A stretch of 64,000 bases of DNA from Clostridiales bacterium UBA3259 (GCA_002362625.1 DEUP01000033.1:34094-98093); one strand, 5' to 3'; positions 8,362-17,439 are shown, counted from the stretch's first letter. The notes: generated by a model from the sequence alone, not told the origin. Program-made: numbers and translations.

Positions 8362-9186
8362 TTAAGATTCCAAGCTTCTCAGAATTTCGATCTCTTTCCG
8401 GTACCCGGGCAGCTCGTTGGGGGTCTCCAGGATCATAGGTTTTCCCTTCAGCGCCGGATGGCTGACAATTCTCCGGAAGGTCTCTAACCCCAGACTGCCC
8501 TGCCCCAGGCATTCGTGGCGGTCCTTGTGGCTGGCAAAGGGATTCTTGGAATCATTCAGATGCAGGGCGTGCAGCCGGTTTAGTCCGATGATCCGGTCAA
8601 ATTCCGTTAATACCCCGTCCAGATCGTTTACAATATCATATCCGCCGTCGTACACATGGCAGGTATCCAGACACACGCCCACGCTTTCGCTGCCAACCGC
8701 TTCCAGAATATCCTTCAGCTCCTCAAACCGTCCGCCGATCTCGCTGCCCTTTCCCGCCATGGTTTCCAAAAGCACCGTCACCGGATAGTCGTGGCGCAAA
8801 GCCTGCCGCAGAGCATCCGCAATATACGCAATACCAGCCTCGGTACCCTGCCCCACATGGGAGCCGGGATGGAAGTTGTAGAAGTTTCCAGGCAGGGCGG
8901 CCATTCTTCTCAGATCATCCTCCAATATCCCGGCGGCAAAGGATCTGCCTTCAGGATCCTTGGTGCATAGGTTCATGGTATAAGCGCCGTGGGCCACCAG
9001 CTTGCCGAAATGGTTCTCTTCCAACATGGCCATGGCCTTTTGGGCATCCGGCGGATCCTCCTTTTTCGCCTGACTGCCCCGGGGATTCCGGGTAAAAAAG
9101 GCGAAGGTATCCGCCCCAATGGACAGGGCGGTGCTGACCATGGCGGCATACCCGCCGGAAGCGGACAAATGACAGCCGAAAGACAT
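8362..9186 (-). CDS. nfo: Deoxyribonuclease IV (endonuclease IV, AP endonuclease)
   Basis: A base-excision repair enzyme that cuts at abasic sites, a zinc-dependent TIM barrel of about 274 residues. Metal-ligand segments of the family are visible: GCHLSASGG at the N-terminus, AHGAY, NFHPGSHVG, LLETMAG, VGVCLDTCHVYDGGYD, LHALHLNDSK, HKDRHECLGQG and a final ILETP. I chose the ATG at 9186 (AGGAG five bases upstream) over a GTG at 9192 that overlaps the ribosome site. It has its own promoter, divergent from the WYL regulator. Confidence 0.95.
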   Translation of the reverse strand: MSFGCHLSASGGYAAMVSTALSIGADTFAFFTRNPRGSQAKKEDPPDAQKAMAMLEENHFGKLVAHGAYTMNLCTKDPEGRSFAAGILEDDLRRMAALPGNFYNFHPGSHVGQGTEAGIAYIADALRQALRHDYPVTVLLETMAGKGSEIGGRFEELKDILEAVGSESVGVCLDTCHVYDGGYDIVNDLDGVLTEFDRIIGLNRLHALHLNDSKNPFASHKDRHECLGQGSLGLETFRRIVSHPALKGKPMILETPNELPGYRKEIEILRSLES

Positions 9187-9222
9187 AAGCACTCCTCTTT
9201 TCTCTTTTACATATTGGGGGTT

Positions 9223-9251
9223 ATTATAGCATATTCCTTGGAAAAAAGCAA
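9223..9251 (-). promoter_or_regulatory. SigA-type promoter of nfo
   Basis: The minus strand reads TTGCTT (9251-9246), a 17-base spacer, TATAAT (9228-9223). Confidence 0.75.
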
Positions 9252-9260
9252 ATTCCGCCG

Positions 9261-9289
9261 TTGCCCCGGGAGGCGTAATATGATATACT
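9261..9289 (+). promoter_or_regulatory. SigA-type promoter of the WYL regulator gene
   Basis: TTGCCC (9261-9266), a 17-base spacer, TATACT (9284-9289). It lies back to back with the nfo promoter, ten bases between the two -35 boxes. Confidence 0.65.
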
Positions 9290-9321
9290 AGGGGAAACTT
9301 TCCGATTCAGGAGGCGTTTCT

Positions 9322-10314
9322 ATGGAGCGCTCAGACAACCCCAGGCTTCGGATCTTCTACATTTTGGATTACCTGCAAAAAAACTCCCACCAGGCTCACC
9401 CGGTGAGAGGTTCACAGCTTCTTGACATGCTGAAGCGTCAGCACGATATGGACTGCGACCGCAAGACCATATACGCGGACATCAAGGCCTTACAGGACTA
9501 TGGAGTGGACATCGTTTCCACCACGGGAAAAAACGGCGGCTATTACATTGCCTCCCGAAACTTTGAGCTTCCGGAATTAAAGCTGCTCATTGACGCCGTC
9601 CAGTCCAGCCGGTTCCTCACGGAGCGCAAGTCCCGGGAGCTGATCGAAAAGCTGTGCAACCAGGTCAGTGTCCACGACGCCAATCTCATGCGCCGGGACG
9701 TACTGGTCAGCGGCCGGGTCAAGAGCATGAACGAAACCATCTATTATAATGTGGACGCCATTCAGGAGGCCATATCCCACAACCGGCAGATCCGCTTCCG
9801 CTATTTCGACTGGGACTTAAACGGGGAGCGGAAGTACCGGGACCGGGACTATCAGGCCAGCCCCTACGGCCTGTGCCAGGACAACGAAAACTGCTATCTG
9901 CTGGCCTGGTCTCCCCGGCACGGGGTCACCAGCTACCGGGTAGACCGGATGAGCAATATCGAGCCGGTGAATGAGCCCCGGATTCCCTGTCCGGAGCTGA
10001 CCGGCGAGGCTCTCATTAACCACGCCAACCAGCTGTTCCAGATGTTCTCCGGCCAGACCACTGCCGTGAAGCTTCGCTTCCACCGGAGCCTTGTAAACGT
10101 GGTGGTGGATCGGTTCGGACGGGATACCATGCTGATTCCCGACGGGGAGGCGCATTTTGTGTTCACCGTCAACGTGGCAGTCTCCCCCATGTTTTTAAGC
10201 TGGGTGATCAGCTTCGGCAGCAAGGCGGAAATTCTCTATCCCCAAAGCGTCATTGAGAGCTGCAAGGCCCTGTGTCAGGAAGTCATGTCCCAGTACCAAG
10301 ATATCTCTGATTAA
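9322..10314 (+). CDS. WYL-domain transcriptional regulator
   Basis: 330 residues. A winged helix-turn-helix of the DeoR/HTH_11 type (about 8-75, with CDRKTIYADIKALQDYG as recognition region) is followed by a WYL domain (about 140-235; signature segments RQIRFRYFDW, SPYGLCQDNENCYLLAW and SYRVDRM) and a C-terminal extension (WCX-like). Such proteins sense ligands, often nucleic-acid-related, and regulate DNA repair, defence or metabolic genes. The target here is unknown; its divergent neighbour is nfo. The ATG at 9322 follows CAGGAGGCG. Confidence 0.92.
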   Translation: MERSDNPRLRIFYILDYLQKNSHQAHPVRGSQLLDMLKRQHDMDCDRKTIYADIKALQDYGVDIVSTTGKNGGYYIASRNFELPELKLLIDAVQSSRFLTERKSRELIEKLCNQVSVHDANLMRRDVLVSGRVKSMNETIYYNVDAIQEAISHNRQIRFRYFDWDLNGERKYRDRDYQASPYGLCQDNENCYLLAWSPRHGVTSYRVDRMSNIEPVNEPRIPCPELTGEALINHANQLFQMFSGQTTAVKLRFHRSLVNVVVDRFGRDTMLIPDGEAHFVFTVNVAVSPMFLSWVISFGSKAEILYPQSVIESCKALCQEVMSQYQDISD

Positions 10315-10805
10315 ACCAGGCGGAAGGAATCAAACACATTCCCCCACACAATCTGGGAGCCTTCCGTGGTATCCGCGTCCCGGAGGATGGTCATGCAGTA
10401 GTGATAGTCTCCGTCGTCCAATATCACCGCTCTGCCAATGCGCTCTCCCTCTTCCCCGGCGGAGGCCCAGACAAATTCGTGGCGTTTCGCGTTTCCATCC
10501 TGGGTGGTCATTACCGTCAGGTCATCCTTCTCATAGCCGGAAATGGCCTGCATGGTGCCGTTTAAATCCCCGCCGTCCCTGGTCTCAATGACAATCTCGT
10601 AGCCGTTGCACAGATATACCTGCTCGCTGGTGCTTTCCATCACCGGGGCAACCACATCGTCTGGCAGCTCCACAGAGATCCGCTTTGGCGTTGCCGCTGC
10701 CGGTTCCGCGTAGACATCCGCAATGGTTTCCATGGTCTCCTCCCTGCCGCAGCCGGTGAGCAGAGCAGTTAGCAGCAATAAAAAGATACAACCCCATTTT
10801 CTCAC
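10311..10805 (-). CDS. Putative lipoprotein of unknown function
   Basis: 164 residues from a GTG start at 10805, which has AGGAGG seven bases upstream; an ATG ten codons further upstream lacks a ribosome site. A lipoprotein signal ends in LLTGC (Cys19). The mature part is small and acidic, with YEIVIETRDGGD and a WGNVFDSFRLV-like end, and looks like a compact beta-rich domain. I do not recognise a family. It converges on the WYL gene (the stop codons overlap) and starts 28 bases from the divergent DUF1294 gene. Confidence 0.75.
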   Translation of the reverse strand: MRKWGCIFLLLLTALLTGCGREETMETIADVYAEPAAATPKRISVELPDDVVAPVMESTSEQVYLCNGYEIVIETRDGGDLNGTMQAISGYEKDDLTVMTTQDGNAKRHEFVWASAGEEGERIGRAVILDDGDYHYCMTILRDADTTEGSQIVWGNVFDSFRLV

Positions 10806-10833
10806 AACGATCCCTCCTGAAAGGAAATTTTCC

Positions 10834-11112
10834 ATGACAAGGCTTATCCTTCTTTACCTGCTTCTAATCAATGCGATTGCCTTCCTGCTTATGCTGGTGG
10901 ACAAGCAGAAAGCCAGAAAAAATCTTTGGCGGATCCCGGAGGCCACCTTGCTGGGGACCGCCCTGCTGGGAGGCAGCATCGGCGCGCTGGCAGGCATGTA
11001 CACCTTCCGGCACAAGACCCGGCACATCAAGTTTACCCTGGGCATCCCGGCGATCCTGATTTTACAGATCGTCCTGGGCGGTTTTCTTCTGTATCAAATG
11101 AAACTGCGATAA
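10834..11112 (+). CDS. DUF1294 family small membrane protein
   Basis: 92 residues with three predicted membrane segments (about 2-20, 36-54, 65-85). The family motif is DKQKARKNLWRIPEATLL followed by GGSIGALAGMYTFRHKT. The biochemical function is unknown. The ATG at 10834 follows AAAGGAAATTTTCC. It is 13 bases upstream of the purine nucleoside phosphorylase gene and probably cotranscribed with it. Confidence 0.88.
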   Translation: MTRLILLYLLLINAIAFLLMLVDKQKARKNLWRIPEATLLGTALLGGSIGALAGMYTFRHKTRHIKFTLGIPAILILQIVLGGFLLYQMKLR

Positions 11113-11125
11113 AGGAGTATCATCT

Positions 11126-11938
11126 ATGGAACAAACTCTCAACCAAGCGGCTATGGCCCTTCAGGGGCTTCTGAAGCAAAGGCCCCAGGTGGGCATCATT
11201 CTGGGCAGCGGCCTGGGCGGTCTTGCGGATCGGCTGCAATCTCCCGTAATTATCCCCTACGCCCAGGTGCCCGGCATGAAGATGAGCACAGCTCCCGGTC
11301 ACGCGGGCCGGTTCGTGGCAGGAACCTTAGGCGGAAAGAATGTACTGTGTATGCAGGGACGGCTCCACTTCTACGAGGGCCATGCCATGAGCGACATCGT
11401 CTTCCCCGTCCGGCTGATGAAGCTTCTGGGTGTGGAAACCCTGATCGTCACCAACGCCTGCGGCGCCATTAACCGGGACTTTACCCCCGGCGACCTGTGC
11501 CTCATCACCGACCACATCAACTTCCTGGGCACCAACCCCATGATCGGCCCCAATCAGGACGCCTTCGGCCCACGGTTCTTCGACATGTCGGAGGCTTACG
11601 ACCCCTCCCTCCGGGCGCTTGCCCTGAACTGCGGCGAGGCGATGGGAATCAGCCTGCGGCAGGGCGTGTACCTGGCCTACACCGGCCCCAGCTATGAAAC
11701 CCCGGCGGAAATCCGGGCCTTCCGTGTGCTGGGCGCGGACCTGGTGGGCATGAGCACCGTTCCCGAAGTCATTGCCGCTCACCACTGCGGCCTTCATACC
11801 CTGGCCATTGGTCTCGTGACCAACATGGCCGCCGGCGTTTCGGAGAAGAAGCTGAACGAGCAGGAGGTCATTGATGCCGCCGTCGCCAAAGCGCTGACCC
11901 TCCAGGCCCTGGTGGAACGGGTCATCTCACAAATATAA
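11126..11938 (+). CDS. Purine nucleoside phosphorylase (trimeric type)
   Basis: A cytoplasmic salvage enzyme that splits purine (deoxy)ribonucleosides with phosphate, 270 residues, the normal length for the trimeric low-molecular-mass class. Family motifs: GIILGSGLGG (phosphate loop), GRLHFYEGH, TNACGAIN, GPSYETPAEIR and VGMSTVPEVIAA followed by NMAAG. It follows the DUF1294 gene with 13 bases between and is closed by a strong terminator. It could be called punA or deoD-like; substrate preference (guanosine/inosine) is inferred from the class. Confidence 0.95.
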   Translation: MEQTLNQAAMALQGLLKQRPQVGIILGSGLGGLADRLQSPVIIPYAQVPGMKMSTAPGHAGRFVAGTLGGKNVLCMQGRLHFYEGHAMSDIVFPVRLMKLLGVETLIVTNACGAINRDFTPGDLCLITDHINFLGTNPMIGPNQDAFGPRFFDMSEAYDPSLRALALNCGEAMGISLRQGVYLAYTGPSYETPAEIRAFRVLGADLVGMSTVPEVIAAHHCGLHTLAIGLVTNMAAGVSEKKLNEQEVIDAAVAKALTLQALVERVISQI

Positions 11939-11942
11939 AGCA

Positions 11943-11976
11943 GCACCCCATTGCGAAACGAAACGCAATGGGGTGC
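11943..11976. terminator. Bidirectional terminator between purine phosphorylase and CPBP genes
   Basis: A perfect 13-bp inverted repeat (arms 11943-11955 and 11964-11976, 8-base loop) lies between two convergent genes only 45 bases apart. Confidence 0.85.
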
Positions 11977-11983
11977 CGTTTGC

Positions 11984-12943
11984 CTATGCCATCACCAGCA
12001 TGTACACCATACTGATCGCCATGATACTGGTCAGAATCAGCACGCCGGAGTTTAAGAAAAAGCATTTCAGGCACCGCCTGTCCATCCACTCTCCCTGACG
12101 GTAAGCCCGGATCTCCCGGCGCTTTACGATCAGAATGATCACAGCGGCCAGGGCAAAGCCCCCAAGCACCACGCCGTTCAGCGCGTCCGCCGCCGGTGCG
12201 GGAAGCAGTCCCATCAGCCGGGTCAGAAGATCCGCCAGAATCAGGTTGTTAATCATATGCAGCACCGTTGACCAGATTACCGAATACTCCGCGGCGCAAT
12301 AACCCAGCACCAGTCCCGCCAGGAAGGCATAGGGCACCTGCAATATATTCCCGTGGAATATGGCAAACAGAAACGCCGACCCCAAAATGGCAAACCGCTT
12401 CCCATAGGGCAGCAGGGAGCGCAGCACAAAGACCCGGAACAGAATTTCCTCCGACACGGGCGCGAGGACAGCAGCATACAGGAACATACTCGCCGAGTCG
12501 CTGTCCCCGGAAACGGATTCCAGTATATCCAGGATGGACTTTCCAAACAGGTTCATAACGGCTTCCACCCCTCCGACCCAGACGGAAAAGATCAGCTGGG
12601 CGCCTGCCATCAGGGTCAGCAGGGTAAAAAAGGGGGAAGCCCTCATGGGCGCTTTCTTTCTGAGGATCCCGTTCTTCCAGTAATCTGTACCCTTCCACGC
12701 CCAGAAGATCACGATTCCCACAAAGATTGTCAGGATGTAGCCCCAGGCATTGTTCATCAACGCGTTATAGTCCAGCTCCATGCCAAAGTCCCCGGCGGCA
12801 AACCCCTTGACATATTGTTTGATGATGTCCACCAACACAGTTCCATTGACCAAAATCTGCATCAGCCCATAATAGAGTATGAGCGCCCAGCCTACAACAG
12901 AAAACTGGCGGCGGAGCCATTTGTTAATTTGCTTTTCTTCCAT
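11984..12943 (-). CDS. CPBP family intramembrane metalloprotease (Abi-like)
   Basis: 319 residues with about eight membrane segments. The four CPBP motifs are intact: EExxxR (E165, E166, R170), FAIFH with H197, and HMINN with H229. The family is related to Rce1-type prenyl proteases and bacteriocin self-immunity proteins; the substrate is unknown. The ATG at 12943 has AGGAGAAG upstream and overlaps the end of the preceding FAD dehydrogenase gene by 20 bases, so the three minus-strand genes 15723-11984 form one operon. Confidence 0.9.
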   Translation of the reverse strand: MEEKQINKWLRRQFSVVGWALILYYGLMQILVNGTVLVDIIKQYVKGFAAGDFGMELDYNALMNNAWGYILTIFVGIVIFWAWKGTDYWKNGILRKKAPMRASPFFTLLTLMAGAQLIFSVWVGGVEAVMNLFGKSILDILESVSGDSDSASMFLYAAVLAPVSEEILFRVFVLRSLLPYGKRFAILGSAFLFAIFHGNILQVPYAFLAGLVLGYCAAEYSVIWSTVLHMINNLILADLLTRLMGLLPAPAADALNGVVLGGFALAAVIILIVKRREIRAYRQGEWMDRRCLKCFFLNSGVLILTSIMAISMVYMLVMA

Positions 12944-14513
12944 ATGCTTCTCCTAAAACTGCCTCCGCCGTCAGGATTCCATCCACGGCGGCGGACATAA
13001 TGCCTCCGGCGTACCCAGCACCCTCTCCCGCGGGATACAGGCCCCGAATCATGCTTTCCCTTCCCTCGTCCCGCAATATCCGCACCGGGGACGAACTGCG
13101 GGTCTCCGGTGCGGTCAATACGCCCTCCGGATCCCCAAAGCCCTTCAGCTTCCGGTTCAGCTTCGGCAGCGCTTCCTCCAGGGCAGAAGTGAGCTTCTTT
13201 GGCAGCACCTCATGGAGGTCGCACCAGGTGACCCCAGGCCGGTAGGTAGGCTCCACTCCGGCGCTGCCAGAGCTTGCCCTTCCCGCGAGAAAATCTCCCA
13301 CGGTCTGAGCGGGCGCCCGGTAGCTTCCGCTGACCCGGTAAGCCCTTTCCTCAATCTCCTGCTGCCACTTCATGCCGCCTAAAGTTCCTTCATAGGGGAA
13401 GTCGGCGGGATTCACCGTCACCAGCAGGGCGGCGTTGGCGTTTTCCCCGTCCCGGTGGGCATAGCTCATGCCGTTGGTCACTACCCGCCCCTCTTCGGAG
13501 GCCGCCGCCACCACATAGCCTCCCGGACACATGCAGAAGGTGTAGACCGCAGCGTCCTCCAGATGCTCCACCAGCTTGTAATCCGCCGGTGGCAGGGCCG
13601 GATTGTCCGTCCCATATTGGGCGCGGTTGATGGTTTCCTGCCTTTGCTCGATCCGCACGCCCATGGCAAAGGGCTTCGGCTCCATGGGAACGCCCGTTTC
13701 CTCCAGCATCCGGAAGGTATCCCGGGCGCTGTGGCCCACTGCCGCAATGGCCTTGTCGCAGGGAATTACCTCTCCATCTGCCGTTCTAAGTCCCGTCAGC
13801 GTATTTCCTTCCAGCCGCAGCCCCGTCACCTGGGTGCGGAAGCGCACCTCACCACCCAGATCGACGATCCGCTTTCGCAGGTTCTGTACTACCGTCAGCA
13901 GCACATCCGTCCCCACATGGGGCTTGGCATCGTACAGAATGTCCTCTCCGGCTCCCGCTTTCACGAACTGCTCCAAAATCCAGCCAATCCTCGGGTTATT
14001 CACCCCGGTGTTCAGCTTGCCGTCGGAGAAGGTGCCCGCGCCGCCCTCTCCGAACTGGACGTTGGAGGCTATGTCCAGAACGCCGGTTTCAAAGAACCTT
14101 TCCACCTTCTCATGCCGGCTGGCCGCGTCCTCTCCCCGTTCCAATACAAGTGGCCTCTGCCCTGCCATGGCAAGAATCAGGGCGGCAAACATCCCCGCCG
14201 GGCCGAAGCCGATGACCACCGGCCGTTTTTCCGAAGCTGCCCGGGGCCTGGGCGGATGATAATAGGCATTGACCGCCAGCGCCGCCCGCTTGCAGCCGCT
14301 TTGCTTTAAAATCTTCTTTTCGTTACCCTCCACCGTCACATCCACGGTGTAGATGATTTTCACATCCGGCTTCTTCCGGGCGTCCACACTGCGGCGGACA
14401 ATCTTCAGATTCCAAATTTTAGAATTGGGAATTCCCAGCATGCGAGCCGCCTCGAACCGAAGCTGATGGGCGTTATGCTCCGGCGGCAGCGCAATGTCTC
14501 TTAAGCGTATCAT
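12924..14513 (-). CDS. FAD-dependent dehydrogenase (uncharacterised, COG2509-like)
   Basis: 529 residues from the ATG at 14513, which sits behind GGGAGGAG and one base after the upstream stop. A ~90-residue N-terminal domain precedes the dinucleotide-binding motif GFGPAGMFAA (about 99-108). Other segments typical of this family are VQFGEGGAGTFSDGKL, KPHVGTDVL and the C-terminal GEGAGYAGGIMSAAVDG. These proteins are annotated as oxidoreductases, but substrate and electron acceptor are unknown. It lies between a HI0933-type flavoprotein and the CPBP protease in one operon. Confidence 0.9.
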   Translation of the reverse strand: MIRLRDIALPPEHNAHQLRFEAARMLGIPNSKIWNLKIVRRSVDARKKPDVKIIYTVDVTVEGNEKKILKQSGCKRAALAVNAYYHPPRPRAASEKRPVVIGFGPAGMFAALILAMAGQRPLVLERGEDAASRHEKVERFFETGVLDIASNVQFGEGGAGTFSDGKLNTGVNNPRIGWILEQFVKAGAGEDILYDAKPHVGTDVLLTVVQNLRKRIVDLGGEVRFRTQVTGLRLEGNTLTGLRTADGEVIPCDKAIAAVGHSARDTFRMLEETGVPMEPKPFAMGVRIEQRQETINRAQYGTDNPALPPADYKLVEHLEDAAVYTFCMCPGGYVVAAASEEGRVVTNGMSYAHRDGENANAALLVTVNPADFPYEGTLGGMKWQQEIEERAYRVSGSYRAPAQTVGDFLAGRASSGSAGVEPTYRPGVTWCDLHEVLPKKLTSALEEALPKLNRKLKGFGDPEGVLTAPETRSSSPVRILRDEGRESMIRGLYPAGEGAGYAGGIMSAAVDGILTAEAVLGEAYGRKAN

Positions 14514-14514
14514 G

Positions 14515-15723
14515 TTACTCTCCTCCCGCGCACGTTCCCGCCAGTCTTCCCGAGCTCCATGCCCATTGCAGGTTGTAGCCGCCGCAGTCCCCATCGATGT
14601 CCAGCACCTCGCCGCAGGCATACAGCCCGGGCTGAAGCCTGCTCTCCATGGTCTTCTCGTCAAATTCCCGTGTCACAATTCCCCCCGCCGTCACCTGGGC
14701 GCTGTCCATACCCAGCGGCTCCGTCAGGGGCACCGGGAAGGACTTTACCGTCCTCGCCACCTGGCCAAGCTCCCATCGGGACAGCTCCCCAATGGGACGA
14801 TTGGCGGCGATTCCCGCTTCCCGGGTCAGCACCCGCCCCAGCCGGTTGTGGAGAATCCCCGTCAGCAGCTCCCCGGCAGGCAGATTTGTTTCTCTCCGCC
14901 GGGCCAGCATTTCCAGAAGGGTTTCTTCCTCCAATTCCGGCAGGAAGTCCAGACGGCACAGCCACTGGCCGCCTCCCTGGCACACGTCCCGGGACACCTC
15001 GAAAATCACCGGCCCGGAAAGGCCAAACTCCGTAAATTGCAGCTCTCCCACGCTGGACGCAAAGACGCTCCCGTCATGGAGAATCTCAGCCCGGCAGTTG
15101 GCCCGGACGCCCTTCAGCGCCGGGAGACTGTCCCAGCTCGCCTTGATCTGCACCAGATTGGGCCGCAGCCTGGTGCAGCTGTGTCCCAAGGACCTGAGCA
15201 GCTTATAGCCGGACATGGTTCCTCCCAGCTTACTTCCCGCGAGGCCGCCGCAGGCCACAATCAGCCTATCGCACCCAATCCGCTCCCCGTTGGAGACCAC
15301 CGAAAAGCCGTCCCCGGTTTTCTTCACCCTTTCCACTTCAAAGCCCAGCTTCACGGTAATGTTGGGCCTTTCCAGAGCAAAGCGCAGAACATCCACCACA
15401 GAATTCGCCTGGTCGGAATAAGGATACACCCGTCCTCCAGGCTCTGTCACGGTATACAAACCCAGGGAGGAAAACCACCGGAGTGTCTCCCCGGCCGAAA
15501 ACCTTTCCAGGGCATACCGGGAAAACGCCGGCTCCTCCCCGTGGTAGCGGCCTTCCATTCCCTGAAGGTTAGACAGGTTGCACCGGCCATTGCCGGTGGC
15601 CTGAAGCTTTCTGCCCACCCGGGCCTGACGCTCCACCAGGATCACTTTATTCGCCTGGTTTTCCGACGCGGCCAGCGCCGCCGCCATACCGGAAGCCCCG
15701 CCGCCAATGATTCCAATGACCAT
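14515..15723 (-). CDS. HI0933/BaiN-like NAD(P)/FAD-dependent oxidoreductase
   Basis: 402 residues. FAD binding is shown by IIGGGASGMAAA at the N-terminus, GRKLQATGNGRCNLSN near residue 37, and the C-terminal LYACGEVLDIDGDCGGYNLQ. The middle carries FTEFGLSGP, diagnostic of the HI0933 family. The family includes the bile-acid enzyme BaiN, but most members have no known substrate, and nothing in the neighbourhood points to bile acids. The downstream FAD dehydrogenase starts one base after its stop. Confidence 0.9.
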   Translation of the reverse strand: MVIGIIGGGASGMAAALAASENQANKVILVERQARVGRKLQATGNGRCNLSNLQGMEGRYHGEEPAFSRYALERFSAGETLRWFSSLGLYTVTEPGGRVYPYSDQANSVVDVLRFALERPNITVKLGFEVERVKKTGDGFSVVSNGERIGCDRLIVACGGLAGSKLGGTMSGYKLLRSLGHSCTRLRPNLVQIKASWDSLPALKGVRANCRAEILHDGSVFASSVGELQFTEFGLSGPVIFEVSRDVCQGGGQWLCRLDFLPELEEETLLEMLARRRETNLPAGELLTGILHNRLGRVLTREAGIAANRPIGELSRWELGQVARTVKSFPVPLTEPLGMDSAQVTAGGIVTREFDEKTMESRLQPGLYACGEVLDIDGDCGGYNLQWAWSSGRLAGTCAGGE

Positions 15724-15796
15724 TTCGTCCGCCCTTTCCCTTCCAATATTTTATCCATTATACTCCATAACCCTCGCCGATACAAGAAAAACTTCT

Positions 15797-15824
15797 TTGC
15801 ACCAGGCATAATCTATGGTATAAT
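15797..15824 (+). promoter_or_regulatory. SigA-type promoter of ylmH operon
   Basis: TTGCAC (15797-15802), a 16-base spacer, TATAAT (15819-15824), ending 17 bases before the ylmH ATG, so the 5' leader would be about ten bases. Confidence 0.7.
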
Positions 15825-15841
15825 GGCAGACAGGTGATAGT

Positions 15842-16627
15842 ATGGATCGAAGCAACATTGAAAAAATCGCCCAAACCGGTGAGGACAAGCTGCTCCTCGC
15901 CAAGCTTTGGGATAAGATAAACGCCGGAATGCGTAAAAACATTCCCGCCAATACCAGCTTTCTCTCTCCCCGGGAATTGGCGCTTGCCCGGTACCTGTTC
16001 GGTCAGCCGGAAGGGCTGTATGCCTTTGGCGGCTGGGAGGACGCGGAGCGGAAAATGCTCGTCTACCTTCCGGAATATCTCACCGAGGACAGCCTGTGGG
16101 AAGACGGCAGTCCCTGTGTCTGCCTCCGGGCCGCCTTCTTTCAGGGGGACAGCCTGAGCCACCGGGACTTTCTGGGAGCGCTGATGGCCGCGGGCATTGC
16201 CCGGGAAACCCTGGGGGACATCTGCGTGGGCAAGGGCAGCTGTGACTTCTTTGTCACAGCGGAAATCGCCCCCTATATTTTGCGGAATTTCACCTCAGCA
16301 GGCCGCACCAAGCTGCATTTGGAGCAGATCCCCTTAAAAGAAGCCGCCATTCCGGAGCCGGAGGTAAAGGAGATCAGGGACACCCTGGCCTCCCTCCGCC
16401 TGGACAGCGTAATTGCCTCCGGCTTCCGTATTGGCAGAAGCCTGGCCACCCAGTATATTTCCGCCGGGAAGGCTGCCATTGACGGTCTGCCCTGCGAAAA
16501 GCCGGATAAGCCCGTCGCGGAGGGAACGAAGATTTCCGTACGGGGTCTGGGAAAAATCCGGCTTGCCACCGTCAACGGCAAAACCAGGAAAGACAGAATT
16601 TCGGTGGTCATCCACCGCTATGTGTGA
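15842..16627 (+). CDS. ylmH: S4-domain RNA-binding protein YlmH
   Basis: 261 residues. An N-terminal YlmH-specific region (with FLSPRELALARYL, and GDICVGKGSCDFFVTAEIAP in the middle) precedes a C-terminal S4 RNA-binding domain (LRLDSVIASGFRIGRS through about 250). In Bacillus and Streptococcus, YlmH lies in the division gene cluster and has been linked to ribosome-associated quality control. Here it sits apart from ftsZ, heading a small operon with a DUF896 protein, a Nudix hydrolase and a YgiQ radical SAM enzyme. Confidence 0.9.
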   Translation: MDRSNIEKIAQTGEDKLLLAKLWDKINAGMRKNIPANTSFLSPRELALARYLFGQPEGLYAFGGWEDAERKMLVYLPEYLTEDSLWEDGSPCVCLRAAFFQGDSLSHRDFLGALMAAGIARETLGDICVGKGSCDFFVTAEIAPYILRNFTSAGRTKLHLEQIPLKEAAIPEPEVKEIRDTLASLRLDSVIASGFRIGRSLATQYISAGKAAIDGLPCEKPDKPVAEGTKISVRGLGKIRLATVNGKTRKDRISVVIHRYV

Positions 16628-16637
16628 GGAAAGCCCT

Positions 16638-16847
16638 ATGAATATGAACGAAGTCATCGCCAGAATCAACGTTCTGGCAAGGAAAGCAAAAACCCAGGGC
16701 CTGACCCGGGAAGAGCTGGCTGAGCGGGATCGCTTAAGAAGAATCTACATCGATTCCGTGAAGGCCAATCTGGTGGGCCAGCTGGAAAACACCTACATCG
16801 TCGGCCCCGACGGCAGCAAGAAAAAGCTGGAGCACAAGGAGAAGTAA
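16638..16847 (+). CDS. DUF896 (YnzC-like) small protein
   Basis: 69 residues: N-terminal helical hairpin with INVLARKAKTQGLTREEL and RLRRIYIDSVKANLVGQLE, then a short polar tail. This matches the YnzC/DUF896 family, which in Bacillus includes an SOS-associated member; molecular function unknown. The ATG at 16638 lies ten bases after the ylmH stop (an alternative ATG is two codons in). Its stop is immediately followed by the Nudix start codon. Confidence 0.88.
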   Translation: MNMNEVIARINVLARKAKTQGLTREELAERDRLRRIYIDSVKANLVGQLENTYIVGPDGSKKKLEHKEK

Positions 16848-17411
16848 ATGACCATTCATGAGCAGATTTCCGCCTATACCCCTGTCAATGCCCAGGAGGC
16901 CCGGGATCAAAGGCTGCTGCTTTCCTGGCTGGAAAGCGGGGTGGATATCTATACAAGAAACGATGTGGCCCATCTCACAGCCTCCGCCTGGGTGGTCAGT
17001 CCCGACCGGCAGCAGGTGCTGATGGTCTACCACAACATCTACAATTCCTGGTCCTGGATGGGCGGCCACGCCGACGGAAGCCGGGATCTTCTGGACGTGG
17101 CCCGTCGGGAGGTCATGGAGGAAAGCGGCCTGAAGGAATTGACGCTGTTGTCCCCGGAGCTGTTCTCTCTGGAGGTTCTCACCGTGGACGGCCATATCAA
17201 GCGGGGCAGCTACGTCTCCTCCCATCTCCATCTGAATGTGACCTATTTATTTGAGGCAGACCCGGCCCAGTCCCTGTCCGTCAAGCCAGACGAAAACAGC
17301 GGCGTCGCCTGGTTCCCGGTGACGGAGCTGGACAAGCATGTCACCGAGCCTTGGTTTCTGAAATGGATCTACGCCAAGCTGGCTGATAAGGTCCTTCAGT
17401 CCGGGCTTTGA
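16848..17411 (+). CDS. Nudix hydrolase
   Basis: 187 residues, hydrolysing a nucleoside diphosphate linked to another group. The Nudix helix reads GGHADGSRDLLDVARREVMEESGL (shown in two parts: GGHADGSRDLLD then VARREVMEESGL), retaining the metal-binding REVMEE; the canonical Glu early in the box is replaced by Arg/Asp. The conserved start HLTASAWVV resembles family members of unknown substrate. It begins directly after the DUF896 stop codon and lies in the ylmH operon. Confidence 0.85.
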   Translation: MTIHEQISAYTPVNAQEARDQRLLLSWLESGVDIYTRNDVAHLTASAWVVSPDRQQVLMVYHNIYNSWSWMGGHADGSRDLLDVARREVMEESGLKELTLLSPELFSLEVLTVDGHIKRGSYVSSHLHLNVTYLFEADPAQSLSVKPDENSGVAWFPVTELDKHVTEPWFLKWIYAKLADKVLQSGL

Positions 17412-17439
17412 TCCCACTTTTCGTATTTGGAGGTACCCT

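Noticed and set aside
14514..14663. N-terminal extension of the FAD dehydrogenase by 50 codons
   Set aside because: It lies within the upstream flavoprotein gene in another frame; the ATG at 14513 with GGGAGGAG is well placed.
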